58,394 bases of DNA, taken from contig DAOUKT010000030.1 in the NCBI GenBank assembly GCA_034421015.1, positions 1 to 58,394 on the forward strand. Direction: 5' to 3'. Below, in pieces: positions 1 to 7,332 of the stretch (the stretch's first letter is position 1; every line of letters begins with the position of its first letter). The notes below the pieces were generated by a model, which worked only from the letters and a program-made list of their open reading frames with translations, was not told the origin of the DNA and did no database searches. The stretch comes from DAOUJW01 sp034421015. GTDB lineage: Bacteria > Chloroflexota > Dehalococcoidia > Lucifugimonadales > UBA2985. The position numbers were made by a program, and so were the translations under genes.

Positions 1-187
1 CACCCCTGCGAAAGCAGGGGTCTAGAGCGTCCTAATAGGCGACTTCAGATTCCCGCTTTCGCGGGAATGACGATAAACGTAGCTCCCTGAAGATGCCGCC
101 GTAGTTACGCAAAGGTCTCTGCAGACGGGAGCCCATCCCTACAGTGTGCTACCTCCGGCCTCCGCCGGAATGACGGAGGACGCGCGC
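1..187. repeat. cluster of short extragenic palindromes, no gene
   Basis: This stretch holds no convincing gene. It contains an inverted repeat at 3-20 (CCCCTGC, loop GAAA, GCAGGGG), a second at 48-72 (ATTCCCGC, TTTC, GCGGGAAT followed by GACG) and a decayed copy near 150-176 ending in CCGGAATGACGG. The same core recurs near 2764, 29752 and 40735, always between genes. It behaves like a REP-type dispersed palindrome. Function is not visible from sequence; transcription termination or a small transposon remnant are both possible. Confidence 0.7.
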
Positions 188-188
188 C

Positions 189-1817
189 CTAGCCCCCGGA
201 GGCGGCCTGGTCAAGGCGGCCCTGCTCGCCCTCCGCGCGGGCGATGCGCTGGGCCGGCTGGTAGGTCTGGGGACTCCTGGGTATCTCAAAGGCGCGGCCC
301 TCCAGAAGCTCCCCGACGGTGCGTATCTGCATCTTCGGGAAGTCCGCCTGCCACAGGTCGGAGTGGTAGAACCCGGCGCCGGCCGCCTCCCTGCGCATGT
401 CCCGGGTCGGCTCCTCAAGGGTGATGAACAGCCCCATGGCCGCCTTCTCCCGCTCCACGGTGCCCGCCAGGTCCCGTATGTGGGGCGACGACACCCTGCC
501 GCTCTTGACCTGGACTATGGCCTTGTTGACCGTCCGCCGCGGGCCGTCGATGAAGTAGACCACGCCGTCCACGCCCTGGTCCGCGCCGCGCTTCTTCTGC
601 TCACGGGGGAAAGCCTCCAGAAGGGACATTGCCCAGAACTCGAACTGGTAGCGGTCCTGCTCCGCCAGGGCCCGGGCGCTGCCCACGTCCACCGGCTCGC
701 CCACGACCTCATAGTCCTCGCCCGGCAGGATGTTGAAGGCCGTCTTGAGGCGGTTCTTCATGAGGGCAACCGCCAGGTGGGTGATGTCAATGCCAATCCA
801 GTTGCGGTTGAGCTTCTGGGCGGCGGCGATGGCGGTGCCACAGCCGCAGAATGGGTCCAGCACCACGTCCCCCTCGTTGGATGACGCCTGGATTATGCGC
901 TCCAGCATGCCTTCAGGTTTCTGTGTTGGATAACCAAGGCGTTCTTTGTGCCACGACCTCAACGACTCAATGTCTGTCCAAACGTCCTGAACAGGCATCC
1001 CACTAGATTCATCAAGATAGCGTTTTATCCTGGGAATGCCATTCCTTGTGTAAAAGATACGATTCTCGGCATCAAGGCGTTGCATGGTTTCAATCGGGAC
1101 ACGCCATACTCGGACGACGCCTTTCCATTCGTATTCATACCCTCCACCCTGAAGTCCGGCAGCACTCAAATCTCCAGACATAAACCGGCGACCATCAGAA
1201 TCTGTATATCGATAATACTGCTCAACATATTTTGGATCGTATGGTTGAAAGGTTGTGTTCCAACGGAAGGCTTCTGATTTTGCATAGAACAAAACGGTGT
1301 CATGTACAGACCCGTACCCACGTGCATCGCTATGGGCACTTTGTCGCTTCCAAATCAGCTCATTCCTAAAATTGCCAGCGCCAAACACAGTGTCCATGAG
1401 CACCTTGAGGTAGTGGCTCGCTGTGGGGTCGCAGTGGAGATAGATGGAGCCGGTGGGTTTCAGAACGCGGCGCAGCTCCACCAGCCGGGGCGTCATCATA
1501 ACCAGGTAGGCCATCATGGCATTGCTGCCAATGAACTGGCGAAAGGCGTTCACCATCTCCTTCACGTTGTCGGGCGCGGCAGGGTTGAGCATGATCTCCT
1601 GCTCAAAGGTGCGCTGGGACTCCTGGGTCCACTCCCAGGTATCGGTGAAGGCCTTTATCTGGGCCGGGGACTCCTCGCCGGTCTGCTCGCGGAAGAGGAC
1701 GTTGTAGGAGGCGTTGGAGTTGAAGGGCGGGTCCAGGTAGACCAGGTCCACGGACTCGTCGGGGACGTGCTCCCGGAGGACGGCCAGGTTGTCGCCGTAG
1801 TAGAGGGCGTTGGTCAT
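189..1817 (-). CDS. DNA methyltransferase with C-terminal Mrr-like nuclease domain
   Basis: The protein is 542 aa. Residues 29-32 are DPPF (motif IV, catalytic loop of amino-methyltransferases) and FCGCGT near residue 320 is motif I (SAM binding). Motif IV before motif I with the target-recognition region between them is the beta-class order, so N6-adenine or N4-cytosine methylation is expected. After about residue 390 the sequence changes: QGVDG, then after a strand IVQVKSG, matches the D...QxK core of Mrr-like PD-(D/E)xK restriction endonucleases. One polypeptide may therefore both methylate and cleave, or cleave modified or unmodified DNA. The start lies 5 nt downstream of the HigA-like gene, so the two are one transcript. 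Substrate sequence cannot be read from the protein. The domain assignments are firm; the nuclease activity is inferred. Confidence 0.88.
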   Translation of the reverse strand: MTNALYYGDNLAVLREHVPDESVDLVYLDPPFNSNASYNVLFREQTGEESPAQIKAFTDTWEWTQESQRTFEQEIMLNPAAPDNVKEMVNAFRQFIGSNAMMAYLVMMTPRLVELRRVLKPTGSIYLHCDPTASHYLKVLMDTVFGAGNFRNELIWKRQSAHSDARGYGSVHDTVLFYAKSEAFRWNTTFQPYDPKYVEQYYRYTDSDGRRFMSGDLSAAGLQGGGYEYEWKGVVRVWRVPIETMQRLDAENRIFYTRNGIPRIKRYLDESSGMPVQDVWTDIESLRSWHKERLGYPTQKPEGMLERIIQASSNEGDVVLDPFCGCGTAIAAAQKLNRNWIGIDITHLAVALMKNRLKTAFNILPGEDYEVVGEPVDVGSARALAEQDRYQFEFWAMSLLEAFPREQKKRGADQGVDGVVYFIDGPRRTVNKAIVQVKSGRVSSPHIRDLAGTVEREKAAMGLFITLEEPTRDMRREAAGAGFYHSDLWQADFPKMQIRTVGELLEGRAFEIPRSPQTYQPAQRIARAEGEQGRLDQAASGG

Positions 1818-1822
1818 GACGG

Positions 1823-2617
1823 CTAGACTGCCGCCAAATCAGCGGCAGATACGGAAGTCGTTCCCTTGTGCAGAAGCTCCTCGGCTTCGCGGAGGATGCC
1901 GGCGTAATTCTCCGGGCTGGAATCTACTGATTCTTCTATGCCGGGTGCGGGAGGCAAGGGCTGCTTCAGAGCGCCGGCGTGGAGGGCGTTCATGGTTTCT
2001 ATGCCTGCCTTCAGCTTGCGATATTCCCGGTCCCACTCTGCGCCGTCTATGCGCCCGATATACTCATCCGATGTTGCATTCCACTCCAGGTATGCCTTGA
2101 AAAGGACGTCTGCCGCCAATAGCGGGGTGGCGGAGGGCGAGGGCTGGTAGATGAGCCGTATGTGGACAGCCCCCGGGCCTTCTCCCACAAACCGGAGCTC
2201 CAGGCCATGATGGCTTGGGTTACCCGATTGCCCAGGGTTGTCGGAAAATTCAGTTCGGAAAGCAATCACCTCGTCGTCGTAGGTGGTATAAACAAGGCGA
2301 CCGTGTTCCAGGGGAACCGTAGCAGTTTGTGCGTAGATGGGCAGCGGCTCAAGCTCTTCGGAAGCGTCGTCTCTGTTCCGCTCCTGGGCTTCGTCATACC
2401 GCGCCTGCAACTGACACAAGATAGAGGCGTCGCCGCCAAACAACTTGCTCAACTCCACGGCCAACTCAGGAGTTACGCTTGCCTCGCCGTTGAGGACGCT
2501 CTGCAACTGCTCCACGCTGACCCCCAGCTTTTTGGCCGTCTCCGTGACGCCCATACCCAGGGCCTCCATGTCTGACCGGATAATCCGTCCGGGATGGGGG
2601 GGATATTTCATAGGCAT
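1823..2617 (-). CDS. HigA-like XRE regulator with long C-terminal extension
   Basis: Residues 1-75 carry the HigA/VapI-type helix-turn-helix: HPGRIIRSDME, then TAKKLGVSVEQLQSVLNG, the recognition region of this antitoxin family. HigA proteins are usually about 100 aa; this one has 264. The extra 160 residues hold no domain I recognise, although they are rich in acidic and aromatic residues (DGAEWDREYRKL). The gene overlaps the end of a truncated higB by 10 nt and is followed after 5 nt by the methyltransferase-nuclease gene. It probably binds its own promoter at 2720-2748 and so sets expression of the restriction gene, in the manner of a controller protein. That role is inferred from position. 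Confidence 0.8.
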   Translation of the reverse strand: MPMKYPPHPGRIIRSDMEALGMGVTETAKKLGVSVEQLQSVLNGEASVTPELAVELSKLFGGDASILCQLQARYDEAQERNRDDASEELEPLPIYAQTATVPLEHGRLVYTTYDDEVIAFRTEFSDNPGQSGNPSHHGLELRFVGEGPGAVHIRLIYQPSPSATPLLAADVLFKAYLEWNATSDEYIGRIDGAEWDREYRKLKAGIETMNALHAGALKQPLPPAPGIEESVDSSPENYAGILREAEELLHKGTTSVSAADLAAV

Positions 2618-2712
2618 GTCCTCAATTCGTGCGATATGTCAGCGAGCACACGTCTCCGGTCTCCCCTCTCGTACAGGCGTCTCAGGCCCCTATGACGGAA
2701 ACCGAGGATCAT
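2608..2712 (-). pseudogene. higB: truncated HigB toxin (N-terminal 34 residues)
   Basis: The reading frame starts ILGFRHRGLRRLYERGDRR after Met, which is the start of HigB-family mRNA interferases (consensus xxFRHKGLxRLYExGDRxG). Family members have about 92 residues and carry the RNase fold in the part after residue 35. Here translation stops after 34 residues, overlapping the start of the HigA-like gene, and there is no room for the missing 60 residues in any frame. The toxin must be inactive. ATG lies 7 nt after the -10 box, so the mRNA would be leaderless. The remnant may survive as a short leader that couples translation into the next gene. A longer in-frame upstream extension exists but lies upstream of the promoter and in repeat sequence. 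Confidence 0.75.
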
Positions 2713-2719
2713 TTGCCCT

Positions 2720-2748
2720 AGTGTAGCCTTTTGCCACCCAAGCGGCAA
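2720..2748 (-). promoter_or_regulatory. promoter of higB remnant, HigA-like and methyltransferase genes
   Basis: On the minus strand TTGCCG (2748-2743) and TACACT (2725-2720) are separated by 17 nt. Transcription would start at about 2713, right at the higB ATG at 2712. Confidence 0.6.
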
Positions 2749-2763
2749 TAAGCGGACACACCG

Positions 2764-2832
2764 GCCCTGGATTCCCGCTCGGTGGCCGGAATGACGGTTC
2801 AGCGTTGCTCCCGTGCAGGCGGGAGCCTGTGC
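2764..2832. repeat. two extragenic palindromes
   Basis: A degenerate copy of the ATTCCCGC...GGAATGACGG element (2770-2797) is followed by the inverted repeat CTCCCG / CGGGAG at 2808-2825. The same tandem arrangement of the two palindrome types is seen, in the opposite order, at 29713-29775. Confidence 0.6.
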
Positions 2833-2911
2833 CCCTACTGCTGAATGCCGTTGTCGCGGGTTGTCAATTCGCGCCCCCGCCTGCATAATTTCGTTAGAAG
2901 AGAGGAGCGAT

Positions 2912-3001
2912 ATGGCAAACGGGTATGAGCTAAGCGACATACATAATCTACTTGAGGGGCTGAACATCCGAGTGGAGGCCATTATCAGAGTTAGGGTGTA
3001 A
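2912..3001 (+). CDS. small ORF, 29 residues, unknown
   Basis: ATG follows a good ribosome binding site (GAGGAG at about 2902-2907). The product begins ANGYELSDIHNLLEGLNIRV after Met and ends after 29 residues. It resembles the helical start of the next small gene in character (short, amphipathic), and the two may be remnants of one gene or a pair of small proteins. No family is recognised. Real translation is plausible but unproven. Confidence 0.35.
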   Translation: MANGYELSDIHNLLEGLNIRVEAIIRVRV

Positions 3002-3059
3002 CTTGGTCAAAAGGTGCAGTATGCGCTCCTCTTGAGTATGCTGCAGAAAGGGAATCAAG

Positions 3060-3275
3060 ATGACTACTGAAGAGAGACTGACAAGCCTGGAAGGCACTCA
3101 GGACATTGTGGCGAACATACTTGGGAATGTAGGATCCGTTCTCACCTCTCATTCTCAGAGTTTTGCGGACATAAACGAGAAGCTCGATAGCATCCTGGCA
3201 ACGCTCCAAGCCCACTCGGTAGACCTGGGCATCATCAAAGCCGTGGTCGCGCCGGAGGAGCAGGACAATAGCTAA
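3060..3275 (+). CDS. small helical protein, 71 residues, unknown
   Basis: The product is mostly amphipathic helix with heptad-like spacing (TSLEGTQDIVANILGNVGSV, then INEKLDSILATLQAHSVDLG), which suggests a short coiled coil. It has no cysteine, signal peptide or membrane segment. A weak AAGGGAATC ribosome binding site precedes ATG. A small hairpin (GCGCC 3286-3290, GGCGC 3295-3299) follows the stop but has no T run. Similar coiled-coil starts occur in the protein at 26970. No function can be assigned. Confidence 0.55.
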   Translation: MTTEERLTSLEGTQDIVANILGNVGSVLTSHSQSFADINEKLDSILATLQAHSVDLGIIKAVVAPEEQDNS

Positions 3276-3374
3276 GGAGCGTATAGCGCCCCTGGGCGCA
3301 TAGGGGTTCTCAATGCGGGTCAAACTGGAATGCCGCGCCTTCCCTACCCATCGCCTCGGACGCGCGCAATTGTG

Positions 3375-3403
3375 TTGACAAACCTCCGAGCGTGGACTAG
3401 CAT
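3375..3403 (+). promoter_or_regulatory. promoter of the sulfite reductase leader
   Basis: A perfect TTGACA (3375-3380), 17 nt spacer and TAGCAT (3398-3403). The start of transcription would be at about 3410, two to three nt before the leader-peptide ATG at 3413, so the leader is translated without a 5' UTR. Confidence 0.75.
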
Positions 3404-3412
3404 TACAACCAA

Positions 3413-3457
3413 ATGAGCATCGGGTTCGCCGGTAACTGCTGCTGTTGTAAGCCCTGA
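3413..3457 (+). CDS. polycysteine leader peptide, 14 residues
   Basis: The ORF encodes MSIGFAGNCCCCKP and stops at 3455-3457. Four consecutive cysteine codons (3437-3448: TGC TGC TGT TGT) sit just before the stop. The ORF lies between a strong promoter and an intrinsic terminator, upstream of a sulfite/nitrite reductase that feeds cysteine synthesis. This is the arrangement of an amino-acid attenuator in which ribosome stalling at the Cys codons reports poor Cys-tRNA charging. Leaderless polycysteine uORFs upstream of sulfur genes are known from mycobacteria. I do not know of a description from this lineage. The ORF is too short for coding statistics; the case rests on codon content and position. 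Confidence 0.8.
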   Translation: MSIGFAGNCCCCKP

Positions 3458-3532
3458 AATCGGGGGCCAATAGCCTTTTCCTTTTAGTCGCAAATCGTCC
3501 CCCGAAGCAAAAAGCCTTCGGGGGCCTTTTTT
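3451..3532 (+). terminator. cysteine attenuator: antiterminator and intrinsic terminator
   Basis: The terminator is a perfect 9-bp stem, CCCCCGAAG (3499-3507) with CTTCGGGGG (3516-3524), followed by six T (3527-3532). An upstream strand TCGGGGG (3460-3466) is complementary to CCCCCGA (3499-3505), the first half of that stem, so a 7-bp antiterminator can form instead. A weak protector hairpin GCCC (3451-3454) / GGGC (3464-3467) overlaps the leader-peptide stop. A ribosome stalled on the Cys codons leaves 3460-3466 free (read-through). A ribosome at the stop codon covers it (termination). All pairings are seen in the sequence; the switch is inferred. Confidence 0.8.
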
Positions 3533-3578
3533 ATGCCCGCAAGGGCGAATTTCCAACCCGGTATACCAAAGGAGCAAG

Positions 3579-5369
3579 ATGAGCGAGGGCAAAATTAACG
3601 AGAAGGGTATCCTGCCCATCCTTATGGATGAGATTGACGATTTTGAGGATGAGGTGGGCAAGTTTGTCAGGGGGGAGTGGGACCCCAACGCGTTCATGGC
3701 CTTCCGCCTCAAGCAGGGCGTCTACGGCCAGAGGCAGCCGGACTCCCAGATGTTCCGGGTGAAGATTCCCGTGGGAGGTCTGGACGCCGACCAGCTGGAC
3801 GCGCTGGGCGTGCTGGCCAGGGAGATTGCGCCACTCAAGAAGGGCCACGCCACTACCCGGGAGAACATCCAGTTCCACTTCCTGCCCCTTGAGCGCACCC
3901 CTGAGGCCATGAAGATCATTGGCGAGGTTGGCCTTTCCACCCGGGAGGCCTGCGGCAACACGGTGCGAAACGTCACCGGCTGCCCCTTCTCCGGCGTCTG
4001 CGCCGACGAGCCCTTCGACGTGACGCCCTACGCCGCCGCCTATGCCCGGTACTTCCTGCGTCACCCCGTGACCCAGGCCATGCCCCGCAAGTCCAAGCCC
4101 TCCTTCTCCGGCTGTGAGAAGGACTGCGCCATGACCAGCATCCACGACATCGGCTTTGTTCCCAGGGTCCAGGAGGTGGACGGCGAGGAGAAGCGCGGCT
4201 TCAAGATTGTTGTCGGCGGCGGCCTCTCCATCCTGCCCCGGATAGCCCCCACTCTCTACGAGTTCGTGCCTGAGGAGGACTACCTCAAGGTCAGCGAGGC
4301 GGTGCTCAGGGTCTTCGACGCATCCGATGAGCTGCGCAAGAACAGGATGAAGGCCCGCATCAAGTTCCTGGTGGACCGCATTGGCATCGACGAGTTCAGG
4401 ACGATGGTTGAGGAGGAGCTGACGAAGCCCTGGGCCCAGCAGCCCATCGATCCCACTCCCCTGCTCTACCTGGACGACGAGGAGATCGACGCTCCTCCGC
4501 CCCCGGCGGCCGGAAGCTACGCATCGCCCAACGGGGACCGCAGCGAGTTCGAGGTGTGGCGCACCACCAACGTCGAGCCGCAGAAGCAGGACGGCTATCG
4601 CGTGGTGCTGGTGAAGCTGCCCATTGGAGACATCTCCGATGAGCAGTTCCCGCTGCTGGCCGACATCGCCCGGCAGTACGCCGGCGGCAGGGCGCGGCTG
4701 ACCCAGCAGCAGAACCTGGCCTTCCGGTGGGTGCGGGAGGAGGCGCTGTACGAGGTGTGGAAGGCGCTGAGCGCGGCCGGCCTGGCCGACGTGGAGGTGA
4801 ACACCATCAACGACGTTACGTCCTGCCCGGGCACGGACAGCTGCAAGCTGGGCATCACGTCGTCAATGGGCCTTGGCAACGCCATCAGGGAGGGCCTGGA
4901 GGAGACGGACACGTCGGACCCGCTGGTCAAGGGCCTGCACATCAAGATGAGCGGCTGCCCCAACGCCTGCGGCCAGCATCACATCGCCAACTTAGGGTTC
5001 CACGGCGCGTCGATGAAGGGCGCGGGCGGCAACCAGGTGCCTGCATACGAGATGTTCATCGGCGGCAGCTACCAGGACCTGAAGGGGCAGACGGAGGCGA
5101 GGATTGGCCTGCGGCCCAAGGGCAAGGTGCCCGCCAAGAAGGTGCCGGAGGTCATCAGGCATGTGCTGTCCTACTACCAGGAGCACAGGACGGACGCGGA
5201 GGCCTTCAACGACTTTGTGGACCGGGTGGGCGTGTCCCCCTTCGAGGCCATCATGGGCGAGTTCAAGGACGTTGGCCCCCTGAACCGGGAGAACATCGAC
5301 ACGTACCAGGACTGGAACAAGACGGTGCTGTACAAGCTGGAGCGCGGCGAGGGAGAGTGCGCGGTCTAG
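3579..5369 (+). CDS. sir: ferredoxin-type sulfite/nitrite reductase (sirohaem, 4Fe-4S)
   Basis: The 596-residue protein has the duplicated nitrite/sulfite reductase fold. The first half carries NVTGCPFSGVCADE and SGCEKDC. The second half carries the cofactor motif TSCPGTDSCKLG (about residues 414-425) and SGCPNACGQHH (about 457-467), giving the Cx5C and Cx3C ligands for the 4Fe-4S cluster and sirohaem. It reduces sulfite to sulfide, or nitrite to ammonia, with six electrons from ferredoxin in the cytoplasm. Sequence alone does not separate the two substrates well; the cysteine attenuator upstream argues for sulfite. AAAGGAG lies 5 nt before ATG. A 14-bp hairpin follows. The gene appears to be transcribed alone. 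Confidence 0.92.
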   Translation: MSEGKINEKGILPILMDEIDDFEDEVGKFVRGEWDPNAFMAFRLKQGVYGQRQPDSQMFRVKIPVGGLDADQLDALGVLAREIAPLKKGHATTRENIQFHFLPLERTPEAMKIIGEVGLSTREACGNTVRNVTGCPFSGVCADEPFDVTPYAAAYARYFLRHPVTQAMPRKSKPSFSGCEKDCAMTSIHDIGFVPRVQEVDGEEKRGFKIVVGGGLSILPRIAPTLYEFVPEEDYLKVSEAVLRVFDASDELRKNRMKARIKFLVDRIGIDEFRTMVEEELTKPWAQQPIDPTPLLYLDDEEIDAPPPPAAGSYASPNGDRSEFEVWRTTNVEPQKQDGYRVVLVKLPIGDISDEQFPLLADIARQYAGGRARLTQQQNLAFRWVREEALYEVWKALSAAGLADVEVNTINDVTSCPGTDSCKLGITSSMGLGNAIREGLEETDTSDPLVKGLHIKMSGCPNACGQHHIANLGFHGASMKGAGGNQVPAYEMFIGGSYQDLKGQTEARIGLRPKGKVPAKKVPEVIRHVLSYYQEHRTDAEAFNDFVDRVGVSPFEAIMGEFKDVGPLNRENIDTYQDWNKTVLYKLERGEGECAV

Positions 5370-5397
5370 GGGCTACGGGCCAGATGCTGTAGACGTA

Positions 5398-5429
5398 AGC
5401 AGGGGCGCTTCACGAGAAGCGCCCCTGCT
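5398..5429. terminator. hairpin after the sulfite reductase gene
   Basis: AGCAGGGGCGCTTC (5398-5411) and its exact complement (5416-5429) form a 14-bp stem with loop ACGA. There is no T run on either side, so it may end transcripts weakly, protect the 3' end, or separate the convergent genes. Confidence 0.6.
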
Positions 5430-5455
5430 GGTTAGCCGGTAGAAATCAAGCGGCC

Positions 5456-5842
5456 TCATAGAACCGAGGGAACAAGCCCGAAGTATATCCTCCGTGCATA
5501 ATCTTCTCTTTCCTTCTCAGGCCACTCTTTTGACCACTCGCCAAGCCTAACGAGAATGTCGTGCCCCAGCTTGCGAATGAACTCCCAATCGGCGTCAATG
5601 GTCAGAGTCAGTTCAAGGGTGAGGGAGTCCTCTTCATCCGGCTGGCTTGAGACCGAAACTGCAGCGGTTTCCAGGCGACCATCAGACAGATCCAGCGCTG
5701 TCCTGTAGATGTAATTGAGGGCATTGTCTCGGAAACGGGTGCGCATTCCTATTGTGCTGGGAGGAAAGTATAGATTGACGACTCTGTTATTCCGTACCAA
5801 GTGAACGACTCCCCATCTAGCGATTAGCCTTTCGGCCACCAC
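5456..5842 (-). CDS. hypothetical protein, 128 residues
   Basis: GTG start. The product is soluble, with no signal peptide or membrane span. The N-terminal half is basic (ERLIARWGVVHLVRNNRVVN), the middle is strand-forming and acidic (SLTLELTLTIDADWEF), and the C-terminal part is an amphipathic helix (WSKEWPEKEREDYARRIYFG). It is convergent with the reductase and shares the hairpin at 5398-5429. No family is recognised. Codon use fits a real gene. Confidence 0.55.
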   Translation of the reverse strand: MVAERLIARWGVVHLVRNNRVVNLYFPPSTIGMRTRFRDNALNYIYRTALDLSDGRLETAAVSVSSQPDEEDSLTLELTLTIDADWEFIRKLGHDILVRLGEWSKEWPEKEREDYARRIYFGLVPSVL

Positions 5843-5921
5843 CCCCGCTGCGCATTTCCAAATTGCTTAGGCAGCCAAAAAGCGACCGAATCACTTCGTG
5901 CCAGCAACCCGCCTACAGCCG

Positions 5922-6320
5922 CTACTTGAACCAGCGCCGGACCCTGCGCCACAGGCCGCCGGAGCCGGACGGCCGGTCCTGCTCGATCACTCTGCCACGC
6001 CATCGCTTTTCCGGGCCGGCGCTTGGCCGCGCAAAGAAGAGCACGTAGCCCAGAATGAAGAATATCAGGCTCAGCCATACAATTGGCCCCAGGAACCCCG
6101 GGAATATGGCGCTTATCAGAATCGCTGACAGCAGCAGGGCCAGGCCTATGAACATCAGCCGCCCTGAACTCAGGAATGTGCGATTACCAGGCCCCTTGCC
6201 CGCGCGCAAGAACGAGGGCATCAGGGGAACTCCTCGACCCTTTCCGGACCTCTCCACTGGGGCGGACTCCCCTGCCTGACTGAGGATTTCCTCTATCTCT
6301 CTCTGATACCGCTCAGACAT
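5922..6320 (-). CDS. small two-span membrane protein
   Basis: The first 50 residues are soluble and charged (SERYQREIEEILSQAGE), then two hydrophobic segments follow at about residues 58-77 and 80-97 (IGLALLLSAILISAIFPGFL and IVWLSLIFFILGYVLFFA), and the tail is strongly basic (RRVRRWFK). The positive tail after the second span predicts both ends in the cytoplasm. Start is ATG with GGAGGGG 4-5 nt upstream. Function is unknown. Confidence 0.65.
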   Translation of the reverse strand: MSERYQREIEEILSQAGESAPVERSGKGRGVPLMPSFLRAGKGPGNRTFLSSGRLMFIGLALLLSAILISAIFPGFLGPIVWLSLIFFILGYVLFFARPSAGPEKRWRGRVIEQDRPSGSGGLWRRVRRWFK

Positions 6321-6455
6321 CTCACCCCTCCGCCTCGGTGATGACTACATTATAGCCTTTTCGTTCCAAGAGCAAAAGGCCTGCGGCCAATCTCCCCGAA
6401 CGCCCGGCAGAGCGGTAGAATTGTGTGAAAAATGTCGCAATCCGCCGTGTTTACC

Positions 6456-6484
6456 TTGACACGCGAGGTGTCCGTAGATATACT
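6456..6484 (+). promoter_or_regulatory. promoter of the DUF177-rpmF-fabD-nusB-acpP operon
   Basis: TTGACA (6456-6461), 17 nt, TATACT (6479-6484): close to the sigma-70 consensus at both boxes. The start would be near 6491, 29 nt before the first ATG. Confidence 0.85.
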
Positions 6485-6519
6485 CCACGTCTATTGGGAG
6501 GGGTTTGTCCAGGAGCGAG

Positions 6520-7047
6520 ATGAGATTCAACGTGGCCCAGCTATTGAAGAGCAACGTCGGCTCGCGCCGCAGCTACCCCCTGGATGAGACCTTTGAAGCG
6601 ATTCAGGAGACGGGCACCTCGTGGGTCAAGGGGCACGTAACCCTCACCCGCACGGACGTCGGCATCTGGCTCAGCGGCCCAATCGAGACCAACGCCTTCA
6701 GCTCCTGCAGCCGCTGCCTGAACCCCGCCGAGTGCCCGGTGCGCTTCAGCATGGACGAGGAGTTCCTGCCGACCGTGGACGTCAATAGCGGCGCAACCAT
6801 CAAGGTCCCGGAGGTCAAGGAGGGCGCGTTCACCCTTGACTCCAATCATATTCTGGACTTGACGGAGGCCATGAGGCAGTACGTTATAATCAACCTGCCC
6901 ATGAAGCCCCTGTGCCGGCAGGACTGCGCCGGCCTGTGCTCCGGCTGCGGGGCCAACCTGAACGACGGCAAGTGCGACTGCTCGGCTCAGATCGACCTCC
7001 GGTGGAGTCCGCTTCTGGAACTGTTGACTGCAAACGAAAAGAGATAA
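6520..7047 (+). CDS. yceD: DUF177 (YceD-like) protein, 23S rRNA accumulation factor
   Basis: A 175-residue member of the DUF177 family, which almost always lies directly before rpmF and, in E. coli, is needed for normal 23S rRNA and ribosome levels. The CSRC pair near residue 64 is the usual family motif. The C-terminus carries an additional cysteine cluster, CRQDCAGLCSGCGAN...CDC, typical of the Gram-positive and plant-type subgroup and likely to bind zinc. ATG at 6520 is preferred because AGGAG lies 4 nt upstream; an in-frame TTG at 6505 would add five residues. rpmF follows after 14 nt. Confidence 0.85.
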   Translation: MRFNVAQLLKSNVGSRRSYPLDETFEAIQETGTSWVKGHVTLTRTDVGIWLSGPIETNAFSSCSRCLNPAECPVRFSMDEEFLPTVDVNSGATIKVPEVKEGAFTLDSNHILDLTEAMRQYVIINLPMKPLCRQDCAGLCSGCGANLNDGKCDCSAQIDLRWSPLLELLTANEKR

Positions 7048-7061
7048 GTGAGGCCGCAATC

Positions 7062-7259
7062 ATGGGAGCGCTACCCAAGAAGAAGAGGACCAGGTCAAGG
7101 ATAGGCCATCGCAGGGCTGCCTACCGGATGTCAGTGCCGGAGATAGCCACGTGCCCCCAGTGCCACCAACCCAGAAGGCCCCACCGGGTCTGCGACCCAT
7201 GCGGGTACTACAATGGGCGGGAGGTTATCGCAAAGGAGGAGGCGCCGCTTCAGCCGTAG
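7062..7259 (+). CDS. rpmF: 50S ribosomal protein L32
   Basis: 65 residues starting MGALPKKKRTRSRIGHRRA, the standard L32 N-terminus (K-K-x-T/R-x-S-R), followed by the zinc ribbon CPQC (31-34) and CDPC (44-47). All four zinc ligands are present, so this is the zinc-binding (C+) form. It binds 23S rRNA near the exit tunnel. The tail after residue 50 is slightly longer than in most bacteria. It lies in the usual place between DUF177 and the fatty-acid genes. Confidence 0.97.
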   Translation: MGALPKKKRTRSRIGHRRAAYRMSVPEIATCPQCHQPRRPHRVCDPCGYYNGREVIAKEEAPLQP

Positions 7260-7332
7260 AGGAGCGGTCGCGCAACCCTGCATCTGAGGGATCACCCGTA
7301 GGCCTAACGCAATCATCTTAGGAGTTTTGCAA

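Noticed and set aside
2713..2982. N-terminal extension of the higB remnant to a 124-residue protein
   Set aside because: The added part lies upstream of the promoter and runs through palindromic repeat sequence; only the last 34 residues resemble HigB.
3410..3535. A riboswitch ahead of the reductase
   Set aside because: The conserved cores of SAM, cobalamin, molybdenum and c-di-GMP riboswitches are not present; the Cys-rich ORF with its terminator explains the leader better.
5398..5429. A textbook intrinsic terminator
   Set aside because: The stem is perfect but no T run follows on either strand, so it is listed only as a hairpin that may terminate weakly.
5824..6078. ORF of 84 residues on the minus strand
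   Set aside because: It overlaps the membrane protein gene in another frame and shows no similarity or ribosome binding site.
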